DNA from: Coix lacryma-jobi var. lacryma-jobi
Taxonomy: Eukaryota; Streptophyta; Magnoliopsida; Poales; Poaceae
DNA: 64,000 nt
Direction: 5' to 3'
Assembly: GCA_009763385.1 (NCBI GenBank)
Contig: CM019824.1
Coordinates: 113,788,660-113,852,659, forward strand
Shown here: piece after piece, positions 1-10,080 of the stretch
Layout: every line of letters begins with the position of its first letter
Numbering within the stretch: the first letter of the stretch is position 1
The notes under the pieces: generated by a model
The model's database searches: none
What the model saw: only the letters and a program-made list of their open reading frames with translations
Told to the model about the DNA's origin: nothing
Position numbers and translations under genes: made by a program

Positions 1-1078
1 CAGGACTATTACGCTTGGGTGAGATATGACCAAGGTATAGTTCTGGCTGGAAAATTATGGACCATCCGTATGGGGGCCTGCTGGTTAAGACTTGTAACTA
101 TTCACATACTTCGGAAAGCTCTGGCTCCGAGAAATCCTTGATTGGGACCGACAACCGCGCACTGGGAGTGGAGAGATGGCGGAAGTAGCATGCACCCACG
201 TGGTCGTCGTACCTGGAAAGGAGTGGTGTACTGTACTTCCGGGTGGCGTAGGACCGGGTCCAATCTTGGAGGAATCGTGGTAGACGAGTTGGCATATGCA
301 AGCTTGGGTGCTACATATGCAGTGTGGATAGGGATCCTCAGCTGAGTATTATTTATCCGGAGTAACGTTGCTCCTCGGTTATGGAGACTTGGTCCACTGA
401 CTGTCAACGGAGAGTGGTTCTCAACTAGGAATGTTTTGAAATGTAAAATGAATCATGAATGATGAAGAATTGAGGAATACTGAACCTTTCAAAATAAAAT
501 AAGGTTTACAAAAATGCTTTTCGGCAAAATACTTGATCTTGCTTAAGCCTTACCTTGACTACCCTAAGCCTCTCATTCCTGAGTCTTCTCCCTTTTTCTT
601 TAGTCGGGTAAGTCTTGTTGAGTACCCCAGTACTCAGGGTTTGTTACCCATGTTGCAGGTATGCCTGAGACCCCGATGTGTCTCGCACCCTGTTGCGTGA
701 CCTTCGTCCAGGAAGAGGCCGATGAGGCCGATGAGTAAATGTGCACCCTCAGGCTGGGTGTTACATGTATCTTTATGTTATTGTTTCCGCTACGTTGTCT
801 ACTTTGAATTTCCCGAACAATGGTTTGTAATAACCGTACTCCTTACCTCATTTGAAACCTCGGTTTGTAAAACTATTGTTATTAAAGTCTTCCGCTCGTT
901 ATTCCGATGTTATTTGTAAAAGTATGCAATGCTGTAACCGAATTGTGAGATGATCCTGCGGACATTGGGCACTGATGTAGCCCAGTGGCGAACAGGTCTT
1001 AATCACATGGAACATGGGTTTGGCTGTCAGAGGTTGACAGGGACACGTGGGCCATGGGATTAGGGCCGTTATGTCACA
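1..1078. mobile_element. Probable LTR-retrotransposon terminal piece inside a CACTA intron
   Basis: No coding frame with recognisable protein similarity is seen. The stretch is moderately AT-rich, has LTR-like composition and ends near 1078 in gttatgtcaca, after which sequence typical of the CACTA intron leads to a splice acceptor at 1155. Ends in ...GTCACA are common in Del/Tekay-type gypsy LTRs, so a sense 3' LTR or solo LTR inserted in the intron is my best reading. No PBS or PPT is visible next to it, and the left end lies outside the window. The assignment is weak; it could also be non-coding CACTA sequence. Confidence 0.35.
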
Positions 1079-1155
1079 CTTTCGATCTCTAAATATTGAT
1101 TTCTACACTTTAAATCTGCAATAGTTAATTACGATCCAATATTATATTGTGCAGG

Positions 1156-1588
1156 GTTTGGGCTTGGTTCGTTCCGAAACACCGTCCGGATTTGAAGGCG
1201 ACACTTCCTCGTCCTATCCAATTGCAAGTAAGTAGTACCATCTCGCCGCGTCTTTACCACTGTAGCATGCTTTCATCACACGCGCGAGATGATGAGAGTA
1301 ATATCTTTTTACATCGTGCAGTGGGTTCTACGGCAACCACCAGGGAACAATTTGTGTGGGTACTACGTTTGCGAGTTTCTCTCGGTGTATGCCAAAAGAA
1401 CTCCTCTAGAGAGACAGAAGGAGCTATGGTTGAAGAACCAGGTGTTGGACATGGTGCGCCTGAAAGGAATTCAAGAGACAATCGCAGGAGTTCTTAATGA
1501 CCAAGTCCTCAAAGCCGGCACCGAGTTCTACTATAACCCGGAAGAACCAATGAAACCAAACCAAGACGACCATTTGTATGACATTTAA
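1156..1588 (+). pseudogene. Ulp1-like cysteine protease domain, C-terminal exons of a CACTA gene
   Basis: Two exons can be read. Exon 1156-1227 follows an acceptor (gtgcag) and ends at a gtaagt donor. Exon 1322-1588 follows another gtgcag acceptor and stops at TAA. The second exon holds QPPGNNLCGYYVCEF, the cysteine-box signature of Ulp1/C48-type proteases carried by plant CACTA elements, followed by a helical tail ending EFYYNPEEP. The cysteine in LCGY would be the nucleophile; the His and Asp boxes belong to upstream exons that are not in view. In CACTA elements the role of this domain is unproven; SUMO or ubiquitin-like deconjugation is inferred from the family. Marked as a pseudogene because the 5' part is missing. 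Confidence 0.7.
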
Positions 1589-1900
1589 GTGACGGTCAAT
1601 ATCTGTGTTGTAAATACCAAGGATGCATGGATAATGCTGTAAATTTTATGTGCATAAATATATTATACACATAATATGTATAGCTAGCCCATATATATAT
1701 AGTTTCATATTTTATGTGTGTAATTATAAATTTTATGTGTATATATATGTGGATACATACATTAGCAGCGAAGAATACGTATTAGAAATCCTAATGTAAT
1801 ATATTAGCATCGAAGAAAACGTATTAGAAAACCTAATGTAATTGAAAAACTGAAAACAATAGCCAATTGAAAAGAAAAAAGAAAAGAAAAAGAAAAAAGG

Positions 1901-2161
1901 TCTTTAGCCCCGGTTGGTAATACCAACCGGGACTAAAGAGACCAGTCTTTAGTCCCAGTTGGTATTACCAACCAGGGCTAAAGGTCCCCTCTTTAGTCCC
2001 GGTTGGTATTACCAACCGGGGCTAAAGGTCCCCCCTTTAGCCCCGGGGCCGGGAACCGGGGCTAAAGGTCGGACCTTTAGTCCCGATTCCTTAGCCCCGG
2101 CTCCATGCCCGGGGCTAAAGGCCATTTTCGACATGGGCTAAAGGCCCGTTCTCCAGTAGCG
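1901..2161. repeat. CACTA subterminal palindromes and terminal inverted repeat
   Basis: The motif ccggttggtattaccaacc, itself a perfect short palindrome around ggtattacc, occurs three times between 1908 and 2020, flanked each time by tttagtccc / gggactaaa in both orientations. A second group with ccccggggc cores follows to 2120. The block closes with the TIR at 2151-2161. Such subterminal repeats are the binding sites of the small regulatory transposase subunit in En/Spm-type elements. Near-identical 'ttagtcccggttggt' repeats are widespread in grass genomes. Confidence 0.85.
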
Positions 2162-3138
2162 CGTGCTCATGCGGTTGACCACTAGGTTGTGAATTTTGTT
2201 CTATCAGTCATTGGCTGATGGAGCCAATTGCCTGCTTAAAAATAAAATATACTCATAACGTCATTCCTAGAAGCATTTAACTCATTTTTGTAGAGAATGA
2301 TGTGATGGTATGACCTCAAAATCATATATAATGATATGTGTGTAATATTTGTTGCGGCATGTATGTCGTCATTTATTACAGTTGGGTTGAAGTTGTTAGT
2401 TTATTGTATTGGGCCTGTATGTCGTCCTGTGGAGTGTTGTCCATGTGATGTAATTTATAATTTATTTTACTATTAGCATACAATAGGAAATTTAAATTAG
2501 GTAATTTATCGACATGAGGCAAGATGACTTGGCCAACTTACTGTTCAAAAGAGGGCGTTGGCATCATTACATGATGCTAGCTATCGTCTGGACGTGCTAA
2601 TTTTCATTAGACGAAGAAAGGCAATACTATCACAATAATCTGATTATATGTGACTTTTATATTTCTATACTTTGTCTATGATGAGTATGAAAATTTTCTC
2701 GTAAAAATTAAGATTTTATGCCCTTCCAATAGCTGCACCTTTCGGGTCTTGTTAGTAGGTGATGGGTTTGCCAAAGCTGACCACCATTTTCTACCTTGAT
2801 CTATTGGGTGGTGTCGAACACCACAACACAATATTGGTTTACTTGACAAAACTATCAAATCGGACTTGGGTTTCGGGGCATAGCCTTGGAAGCCAAGATA
2901 TATGACATCAACCAATGGACGAGAGTCGCATTGGATACGATTGACAAGTGTTGCCTAGTCACTTCACTATGATGCTAGAAGTGATGTCAAAGCTCACTAG
3001 TTTCATAGGGAACGTGAGGTCTCATCCCACTATGCAATGTCAGGGGACATTCGCAAAACATAGTGGGTTTATTTTAATAAAAATATTTTAATATATAAAA
3101 GTAGTGCTAATCATCGCATATGTTTGTTGTTGTAGAAA
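2162..3138. other. Stretch without recognisable gene
   Basis: AT-rich sequence with no reading frame showing a protein motif I know. It lies between the CACTA end and the gag start of element C. It may hold part of the leader or LTR of element C, but I see no PBS of the TGGTATCAGAGC type upstream of 3139. A tttgttgttgtag acceptor-like sequence just precedes the ATG. Nothing else can be supported. Confidence 0.4.
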
Positions 3139-4045
3139 ATGTTGAGCAACTCGAGATTTAATTTGCGATTGATCCTTGAGAAAGAAAAGCTAAATGGAAA
3201 ATTTTGTTGGATGGAACTGAAACAGAGAGTTGTTCTCAAGCAGGAAAAGAAAGAGTACAATCTTGATACGCCTTAGCCGGATAAACCTTAGAATGTCGCG
3301 CACAACACTAACGCGTATTGTGCTTATGTGAAACACACAGATGACAATGTGGATGTCCAGTGCATGATGCTTACTTGCATGAATTCTGAGCTGTAGAAGT
3401 AATAATATGAGAGCACCAACCCGCACGATATGATCATAGGGTTGTGTTGCATGTTTGAAAACCCGACAAGGGTTGATAGGTTTAACACCTCGAAGGCCTT
3501 ATTGGTAGCAAGCTTGCTGAAGGCAATCTGGTCAGCCCTCATATAATCAAGATGATTGGTTACATTGAAAGCTTGTAGATACTGGGTTTTCCCCTCGATA
3601 ACGATCTTGTCAATGATGTGATACTGTAGTCTTTGCCAGCTAGCTTTGAGCCATTTATTATGAACTACCACATAAATAGCTTGAAGAAGACGCTGACAGA
3701 GTGGTATGGAATGCTGAATATGGCAGAGGTGAGTGATAGGAAGGCTCCTGATTATGTGATGACAGTTCAAAAGAGTAAGAAGCAAAAGCATCCAACTAAG
3801 GCTAAGAAACCTACCAAAAGTGAGACTTCTGGGTAGGCATCTAAGGTCAAAGAAAAGAAGAAAAAGGCTGACCCCTTCTCTAATGATGTTTGTTTCCACG
3901 GTGGTGTGAAAGGACATTAGTCGAGGAATTTCAAGTAACCAGAAGAGAAGAAAAAGAATGGAGGTGCGACCTCCACTAAAGGTATTAATGTTATTGACAT
4001 GAATCTTGCAACACATTCTAATGATCCATGGGTATTTGATACTGG
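3139..4045 (+). pseudogene. Eroded Ty1/copia gag with zinc knuckle and start of protease (element C)
   Basis: Starting at ATG 3139 the frame reads MLSNSRFNLRL, then LEKEKLNG and QEKKEYNLDTP, the N-terminus of a very common plant copia gag. Further pieces are MFENPTRVDRFNTSKALL, then PASFEPFIMNYHINSL (3633 onward) and a lysine-rich stretch. A degenerate zinc knuckle CFHGGVKGH (second Cys replaced by Gly) sits near 3890-3920. The segment ends in WVFDTGV, the start of the aspartic protease (D-T-G). Many stop codons and frame changes show it is old and non-functional. It is cut off at 4045 by insertion of element D; the rest of pol is not seen. Confidence 0.8.
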
Positions 4046-5012
4046 TGTTGAAGGGACCGTAATGAGGGGGTGAATTAGGCAACTAAAAAGTTCACTCTAA
4101 ACTATGGCCTCTAATTACCACCGAGTCAAAGCCTATGCAAGAAAGTAATCTATCTAATTGTGCAACTATCGTTTTGCTAGGTGTGTTGCTATCTCTACCA
4201 AAAAATAGTTATGCAACCTAGGTTCCAATCCTATCAACTAGCCTATCAACTAAGCTAAGAAAAGTAAAGCACATAACTAAGGTAGCAAGGTAAATGTGGA
4301 AGTTAAATAGCAAGGTAGAGATGCAAACTCTCTTGGACGACTCCGGTATTTTTACCAAGGTATCGAGAAGCACGCAAGCTTCCCCTAGTCCTCATTAGAT
4401 CCCCTCGCAAGGGTCAAGCTCCTAGTCGGGTAACCCATGGATAGCCTCAGGCCTTCCTCACGGGCAAGTGGGTCTCCGACATGCCTTCCGACAATCCTCT
4501 CCCAAATGCTCCCGACCAATCTGTCGCGGCCGTGCCTTGTTCCCTTCGATACACAATGGCAGCCACACCACAAATGCGGTTGGTGTCGGCCACACCACAA
4601 ACGCGGTTGGTGTGGTCTCGCAAGACTACAAGCCTCTTTGATGTACAACAATGGTGCGCGCAAGCACCGAGTAGCAAGAGGTATGCAAACCTCACTAAAC
4701 ACTAGGCCTAAACCTAGAGCAGGCGCATGAGCGGTGGTCTAACTAGCCTAAGCACTTTGCAAAGCACCTACACTAATCACCATGTGAATCACTAAGCATT
4801 ATGCATATGGAGGCACTAAGATGGTGTAGCAACACCATTGGTATGTTTCCTCACTTGGCCGGTTAGAGGTGGTATATATAGGCCCACTCCATAATTCACT
4901 TCCTTTCTACGACCATTCCAAAAATAGGAAACTGCCCAAATTAATAACCATAAAAATTTTGAATTTTGGTTTTGGTTATTTATTTTGAGTTAGCTTGCTT
5001 TTGGTCCTTTAA
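4046..5012 (-). repeat. Antisense LTR of copia-type element D
   Basis: Begins TGTTGAAGGGACC at 4046, directly inside the protease coding sequence of element C. The next 30 bases resemble the start of the antisense Opie/SIRE LTRs at 5328 and 11290 (agggggtgaat). An antisense TATA box lies at 4872-4880. At 5014-5026 the sequence tctccccctttgg is the complement of a copia PPT (CCAAAGGGGGAGA), placing the LTR 5' edge near 5012. The edge does not show a clean CA, so it is approximate. No coding sequence; open frames here are accidental. Confidence 0.6.
4872..4880 (-). promoter_or_regulatory. TATA box of LTR D
   Basis: gtatatata on the plus strand, i.e. TATATATAC on the minus strand, about 130 bp inside the LTR 5' edge. 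It is the likely core promoter of this antisense LTR. It is inferred from position and sequence only. Confidence 0.5.
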
Positions 5013-5327
5013 ATTCTCCCCCTTTGGAATCAAACACCAAAAAAAAGGAAGACATTAGTGGCACAAGGGAGGGTCAAATTTTCTGATCCTTTTTATGTGG
5101 AGTAGAATTGATCACAAAACTTGACTCTCACATTATATGAATTAAATCCCCTAAATGTATGCATACATATAGTGTATGGCAAAGCATATGCATAATCGAC
5201 AATTTAGTGCATAAAGGAGTTAAATCTATATAATGCATGGAGAAAGCATATAAGAGTACAAATTGAAATCAACATAATGATTTCGATTAAGAATACCACA
5301 TGTAGATACCAATTGGATTGTCACCAC
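5013..5327 (-). other. PPT and 3' non-coding region of element D
   Basis: The complement of the PPT (5014-5026) is followed by about 300 bp of AT-rich sequence without a coding frame, as expected between a copia pol gene and its 3' LTR when the element lies on the minus strand. The stretch is cut at 5327 by element E; the last five bases, accac (5323-5327), are the predicted left TSD of E. Confidence 0.5.
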
Positions 5328-6723
5328 TGAAGGACCGGATTGGCGACCAGAGGGGCGGTGAATGGCAGCCTCAAATTTCTTCTCGAGAAATAGATGGCCT
5401 CTGTCCTAGAAAATCACCTAAAAGCAAAGCCTCAAGCAACCGGCTAGTTCACGACCTAACAAGTAGGTGGATACCTTAGGAGATGTCCTAGAGGTACAGC
5501 GGAACCGTCGGAATAAGCCGAAGACCAAGCACCAAAGAGACGAGGCAAAACTGCACTTACAGCAGGGTCTCGGACTATTCGGGGTCTAGTGCCGGACTGT
5601 TCGGGACTGGCTGCCGGACTGTCTGGGGTTTGCTTCGGACTATCCGCAGGCAAAATCCCAGAAATGCAATAGTTCTGGAAACCTGCTGGACAGGTCCCGG
5701 ACTGTCCGCAGTTTGAACATTGGACTGTCTGGGGTTTCTGAACGGCAAGTTCAAAATAGCATAACCAAGCTGCTGTGTCGAAACCCAACCCACGGACTGT
5801 CTGGGGTTAGGGTCCTGGACTGTCTGGGAATGCATGGACAACACAAAAACTGCTCGGGACAAAACCAAAATCGATTCGATCTCGACCAAATCGAACAGGG
5901 CTGCAACCAGACTTCTCTCAAGTGATCTTCTATGTGTTGGGGGGCTAATCCTAGGAAATCATCGCTCCAAACCAACTCAACCGTGAGAAATCAAAAGATC
6001 ACTAGAAAAGGGGAAGAACGAAGAACGAATGCAAAATCAGCCCGATCTATGTGCTCGTGAGGTTTGAGAGGAAATCCTTCAGTAGAAAGATGACACTCAC
6101 GTCCTAGCACAAAGTGATTCAAACAAAATTGAAAACCATCCCTCGGATTGGAAGAATGATGCAAATCACCGAGGGGGCAAAGAACGAAACGCGAAGAACA
6201 CAAGACAAAACGCGAATTCGATCTCGATTTTAGAAAATCTCCAACTAGGAGACAAAGGGATTACTGTTCCTTTTCCATGAATTACAAAATACATAGAGGA
6301 ATTGCCATCTCTGCGGATCACAAGTAGCTAGATGAAGGGAGAGCCTAACAGATGAATGTGAGTCTATGAAATGAAATGTTGCAAGGATAGGGAGGATGGA
6401 GGGGCTGCCATCCTTATTTATAGTCCTAATACATTAGTCCCCTTCTACCCCTAGATACAAGAGCGAACAGGGCAACCCTAGGGGTATTCCAGTCCAACTC
6501 TAAAAGAGCTCATCTGACGGCCACGCGCCCTGCCAACCTTCACTTTGCCTCGATGCAAGCTCCAGGATGCCGCCACGTGTTGTCCCATCGGCCGCTGTGC
6601 CTCCTCACCGATAGCTTCGCCGCAACGCAAGCCTCTCGGTGCCACCATGCGTCGACCTGTTCCACAAAGGAACCTCCGCCCGGTTTTGAGGCCCAAACAG
6701 GCAAACCGTCCTCCCTGAGTTTT
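5328..6723 (-). repeat. Antisense Opie/SIRE-type LTR (element E), truncated by S1
   Basis: Starts TGAAGGACCGG, the exact complement of the S1 LTR terminus (CGGTCCTTCA at 8566-8575). It then follows the A1 LTR (11290-13299) in order: ggactgtccg-type repeats at 5570-5825, the 'cgatctatgtgctcgtgagg' block, 'cctaggggtattcc', and the first gttttgaggcccaaac hairpin unit at 6680-6700. It stops in the middle of a hairpin unit at 6723, where S1 starts with a clean TG. E is therefore the 3' LTR of a minus-strand element whose remainder lies beyond the nested insertions or has been lost. Confidence 0.8.
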
Positions 6724-7071
6724 TGTGGATACATGGGTGTATTCATGGTCTTATGTTGATGAGTGATTATCAACTAGTTTGATGTGCATGTTCTTTGGCT
6801 TGTGTTGTGCAGGTGTCAAGCTCGGAGACGGTGATCGAAGGCAAGGTTATGGTCAAGTAGAGACATGCCATGCCGATGGACCCGGAGCGGTGAAGGGCGG
6901 ACGTGAGGCTAGGACTGACGGACCGGTGGCCTGAGGATCAGCTGTGGTGGCTGAGTGCCTAGGACAGCGACAAGTGAAGACTTGCGGGTGGACGGGGTGC
7001 ATGGGCGGTGCATCCCTCTACGGCTTCGGTTTGGTGGTAGAACCCCAGAAAAACCACTAGTGGGATGGTTT

Positions 7072-7251
7072 CCAGGTTTGGGCCTCAAAACTTGGGTGCT
7101 GGCCGGTTTCCGGGTTTGGGCCTCAAAACTCAGGCTGAGGACGGTTTCCAGGTTTGGGCCTCAAAACCTGGACGATGGCGGGTTTCTGAGTTTGGGCCAC
7201 AAAACTCAGCCTGAGGACAGGTTTCCCGGTTTCAGCCTCAAAACCAGGGGG
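7072..7251 (+). repeat. Array of five short hairpin units in the S1 LTR
   Basis: Five units of about 24 bases, spaced by roughly 12-18 bases, each read as stem, ggtttgggcctcaaaacc-like core, stem. The outer stem bases vary but often stay paired: CCAGG...CCTGG, CTGAG...CTCAG. Two units have decayed stems (CCAGG...CTTGG; CCCGG...CCAGG). The same array occurs in the A1 LTR in better condition. Confidence 0.75.
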
Positions 7252-8024
7252 GGGTCTAGGAAAATGGACAATGGACGAGTGACAGCACGTGGCAGCATCG
7301 GGTGAGGTCGCGTCGAGGCGAAGCTACTAGATGTGCGGGCGTGGCCGACGGATCGACTACACTTCGAGTTGGACAGGAATACCCTTAGGGTTAGCCTGCT
7401 CGCTTATTACCAGTAGGGGTAGAAGGGGACTATTGTATTAGGCAATAAATAAGAGAGGCGCCCCTCCTCTCTCCCCATCCTTGCAGCATTTCACTCTCTA
7501 GCCCTCGCTTAGGTTTTCTAAACATATATCGCTGCCTGTGATCCGCAGAGACGGCTAATCATACCTCTGTGTATTTGGATTTTGAGGAAACGAGACCATA
7601 ATCTCGTTGTCTCCTCATGTGGAGGAGTTTCAGCTGGAATTCGAGATCGATCCATGTCTTTATGATGAGTTCTTCGCGGTTTTCTTTTTGCCCTCTCGAT
7701 GACTTGCTTCGTTCTTCCTCACCAAGTGTTGGTTTTCCATTCTGTTTGAACTAGCTTGCTCTAGATCTTAAGGCACCTCTTTCAACCGAAGGAATTCATC
7801 TCTAACCTCACGAGCTAGTAGATCGATCGATTCTCATTTCGGCTCGTGTTCTTTTCCTCTTTCCCCCAAGCTACTTCGATTCATCGATTTGGAGATAGGT
7901 TCGAGGCATGATCTCTTAGGAGTAGCTCACTATCCTCCTTGAGACTCCCCTCACCGAGCTTGAACCCTAGTGGTTACGATTTGAGGGAGATCGAGTCAAA
8001 TCGGTGGATGAACTGCACTATTTC

Positions 8025-8320
8025 GGGGTGACCGGACGCACGCCTCGTACTGACCGGACACTGTCTCGTGCGTCCGATCGTTGAAGGCTGTGCGCATCAC
8101 TCTGGGCAAATTCGACCGGACGCTCAGAAGTTGCCTGACTGGACTCGCTGGTGTTACTGTTCACCATTTGAATTTTTGCTGACCGGACGCTTAATGTATT
8201 GTGACCGGACGCTCCGTGCCCGTGAGTCCGGTCCAACACAGAGAAGGTCCGGAACGTTCTCGAGCTGACCGGATGCGTCTGATCCAACATGACCGGACGC
8301 TCACTAGAGTCCGGTCAGTG
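8025..8320 (+). repeat. Cluster of gaccggacgc motifs in the S1 LTR
   Basis: The decamer gaccggacgc or close variants occurs at least seven times in this stretch, together with complementary forms such as gcgtccgatc and agtccggtc. E (5570-5825) and A1 (11700-11945) carry the related motif gcggactgtccgc at the matching place. Repeated near-palindromes of this kind are characteristic of the U3/R region of grass Opie/SIRE LTRs; whether they bind a factor is unknown. Confidence 0.6.
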
Positions 8321-8577
8321 CAGATCAACATGTCTTCGTCCACGGTTCGTTCGTCAGTTGTCATTTTTGGTTTTTGTCTTTTGCGTTGGACTCCTAGGGT
8401 TGTGTAATATCCCGCTGTGCTTCTAGGAAGCATCCACCCTACTTCTAGGGTCGTGGATACTAGCAAGCCAATGTCTTGCTTTTGGGGTGACCTTCTGGGA
8501 CAAGGGCCATTGATTTCTCGAGAAGAAATTTGAGGCTCCTATTCACCCCCCTCTAGTCGCCAATTCGGTCCTTCAAT

Positions 8578-8592
8578 TGGTATCAGAGCGGG
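8578..8592 (+). other. Primer-binding site of S1, initiator tRNA-Met type
   Basis: TGGTATCAGAGCGGG, three bases after the LTR end, matches the complement of the 3' end of plant initiator tRNA-Met, the usual primer of Opie/SIRE copia elements. It fixes the LTR boundary and the sense orientation of S1. Confidence 0.9.
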
Positions 8593-8638
8593 TTAAGGAT
8601 CTTCCACCTTAGCCGGTTCTAGATCCACAGAAGGCGAT

Positions 8639-10080
8639 ATGGATCACGGCGTGGGCAAACCGCCGTTCTTCGATGGAACGAACTATACATATTGGAAGAT
8701 ACGTATGTCAGCCTATCTTCAGAGTGTGAGTGCTTCGGTTTGGAAGATTTGCAACTCTGCCGATTACGTGGTCTTGGTTGCTCGTGTGACTCAACAGTAG
8801 ATCAATGAGCATGATGCCAATAGCCGAGCCTGTAATGCTCTTTTCTCGTGTCTGAGCATGACTGAGTTTGATCGCGTGTCTCACCTCACCATGGCTCGGG
8901 AGATTTGGGCGACTCTCATGCGTTTTCATGAGGGAACCACTCAAGTCAAAACCCGTCTCTATGAATTGCATAAGCGTGAGTATGAGAATTTCGACACATG
9001 CCTGGCGAGAGCATAGAAAGTTTATTCGCTCGCTTTTAGGTCATTGTCAACAGGATGAGGGCTAACAAAGAGCTTTTGTCGTACGACGATCATGAGAAAG
9101 CTCTCAAGCTTCTTCATACTCTTGATCGGTCGGTGTGGGACTCCAAAGTTTAGGCGATCATCGAATCAACTAACTATGAGACTCTCACTTGCGACGAGCT
9201 CTTCCGTAAGCTCAAGTCCAGTGAGATTGATGCCATGGCAAGGGCTTCTTATGAGAATCCTTCTGGCCCGTCTATGGCTTTGGTTTCTGGTTCTTCTGCT
9301 AACCCCTCTTGAGGCTTTGCACTTTCTTCTCTTTTGTCTGTTACAGAAGAGCAGCTAGATTTCATGGGAGATGACAAGTTGGCTTTGCTTACCAACCGGT
9401 TCTCGCGGTTCCACAACAACCGCATGAACCGTCGCCGTGGAGGAGGACGAGCTAGATGCTATGAGTGAGGCGATCCGGATCACTTCATTGACAACTGCCC
9501 GAAGAAGAACAAGCAAGCTTTTGGCAAGGGCGATCATGGGTACAAGTACGACTCCAGCAAGCACAAGGAGAAGTACATCCCCGCCAAGCATAAGCGGAAG
9601 GGTGGCTTCAACAAGGATTACATCAAGAAGAAGTATCTGGAGAAAGCCCAGGCCGAGCAGCGTGCTTTCTTCGCCACGCTCAGCGACGTCGACAACTCGG
9701 ACAACGACTCATTGCATCAAGCGACGATGAGTCTGAGAAGAAGAAGATCGAGGACAAGTTGAATGGTCTTTACTTCTTCGCCGACAACGAGGGCTTCTGT
9801 ACCATGGCCCTTGGCAATGAGGTCGCCAGCGAGCTGGAGGAGATCCCCCAGAACGACGATGACGACGACACCACCCAGGTATTTCAAACTCCCGATGAAC
9901 TCTCTGCTGAGGTCGAGAAACTTACTGCTGCTCTTATTAGTCAACTCAAGTTGCTAAAACTTGCTGCTAGAGAGAGGAAGGAGTTTAGGAAGAAGTGGGA
10001 GGATGCGGTGAAGGAACTTGAGTCTGTCAATTCCACCATTGTAGTCACTATTTTTCTACTAACCGTTCTTTTGAGCAGCC
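8639..10080 (+). pseudogene. Opie/SIRE-type gag of S1, broken
   Basis: ATG 8639 opens MDHGVGKPPFFDGTNYTYWK, the typical start of this gag family, and continues through LTMAREIWATLMRFHEGT (UBN2-type capsid region). In-frame TAG codons stand at 8798 and 9014, and the frame shifts downstream. The zinc knuckle is visible as CYE then GDPDHFIDNC, but the second Cys is a TGA stop at 9466. An acidic and lysine-rich tail follows (ATLSDVDNSDNDS). Compared with A1, the stretch just before 10060 lacks a block that in A1 encodes an arginine/glycine/proline-rich segment, so S1 has an internal deletion. The product would have been the capsid/nucleocapsid; this copy cannot make it. Confidence 0.8.

Larger units (their letters stand above)
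1079..2161 (+). mobile_element. 3' part of a CACTA (En/Spm) DNA transposon
   Basis: Two exons of a Ulp1-like protease domain (1156-1588) are followed by an AT-rich spacer (1589-1900) and an array of subterminal palindromes (1901-2150). The segment ends in ctccagtagcg at 2151-2161. That is the reverse complement of a CACTACTGGAG-type terminal inverted repeat with one changed base at 2160. This order, protease-like exon, subterminal repeats, TIR, is the known layout of the 3' end of many grass CACTA elements. The transposase part would lie to the left, outside the window. One 3-bp target-site copy should start at 2162, but the other copy is not visible. Confidence 0.8.
6724..8575 (+). repeat. 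5' LTR of sense Opie/SIRE-type copia element S1
   Basis: Runs from TGTGGATACATGGG at 6724 to CGGTCCTTCA at 8575 (1852 bp) and is immediately followed by the PBS. It is collinear with the A1 LTR in the opposite orientation. The start matches the A1 LTR 5' edge (TGCGGATACATGGG), which in A1 is preceded by a PPT, so the edge at 6724 is the true LTR start and not a break. S1 thus inserted into the LTR of a relative (E), with gtttt (6719-6723) as predicted TSD. It carries a hairpin array at 7072-7251 and a cluster of gaccggacgc motifs at 8025-8320. Confidence 0.85.

Noticed and set aside
4385..4730. Overlapping open frames on both strands (97-105 residues)
   Set aside because: They lie inside the non-coding antisense LTR of element D; no motifs and mutually overlapping.
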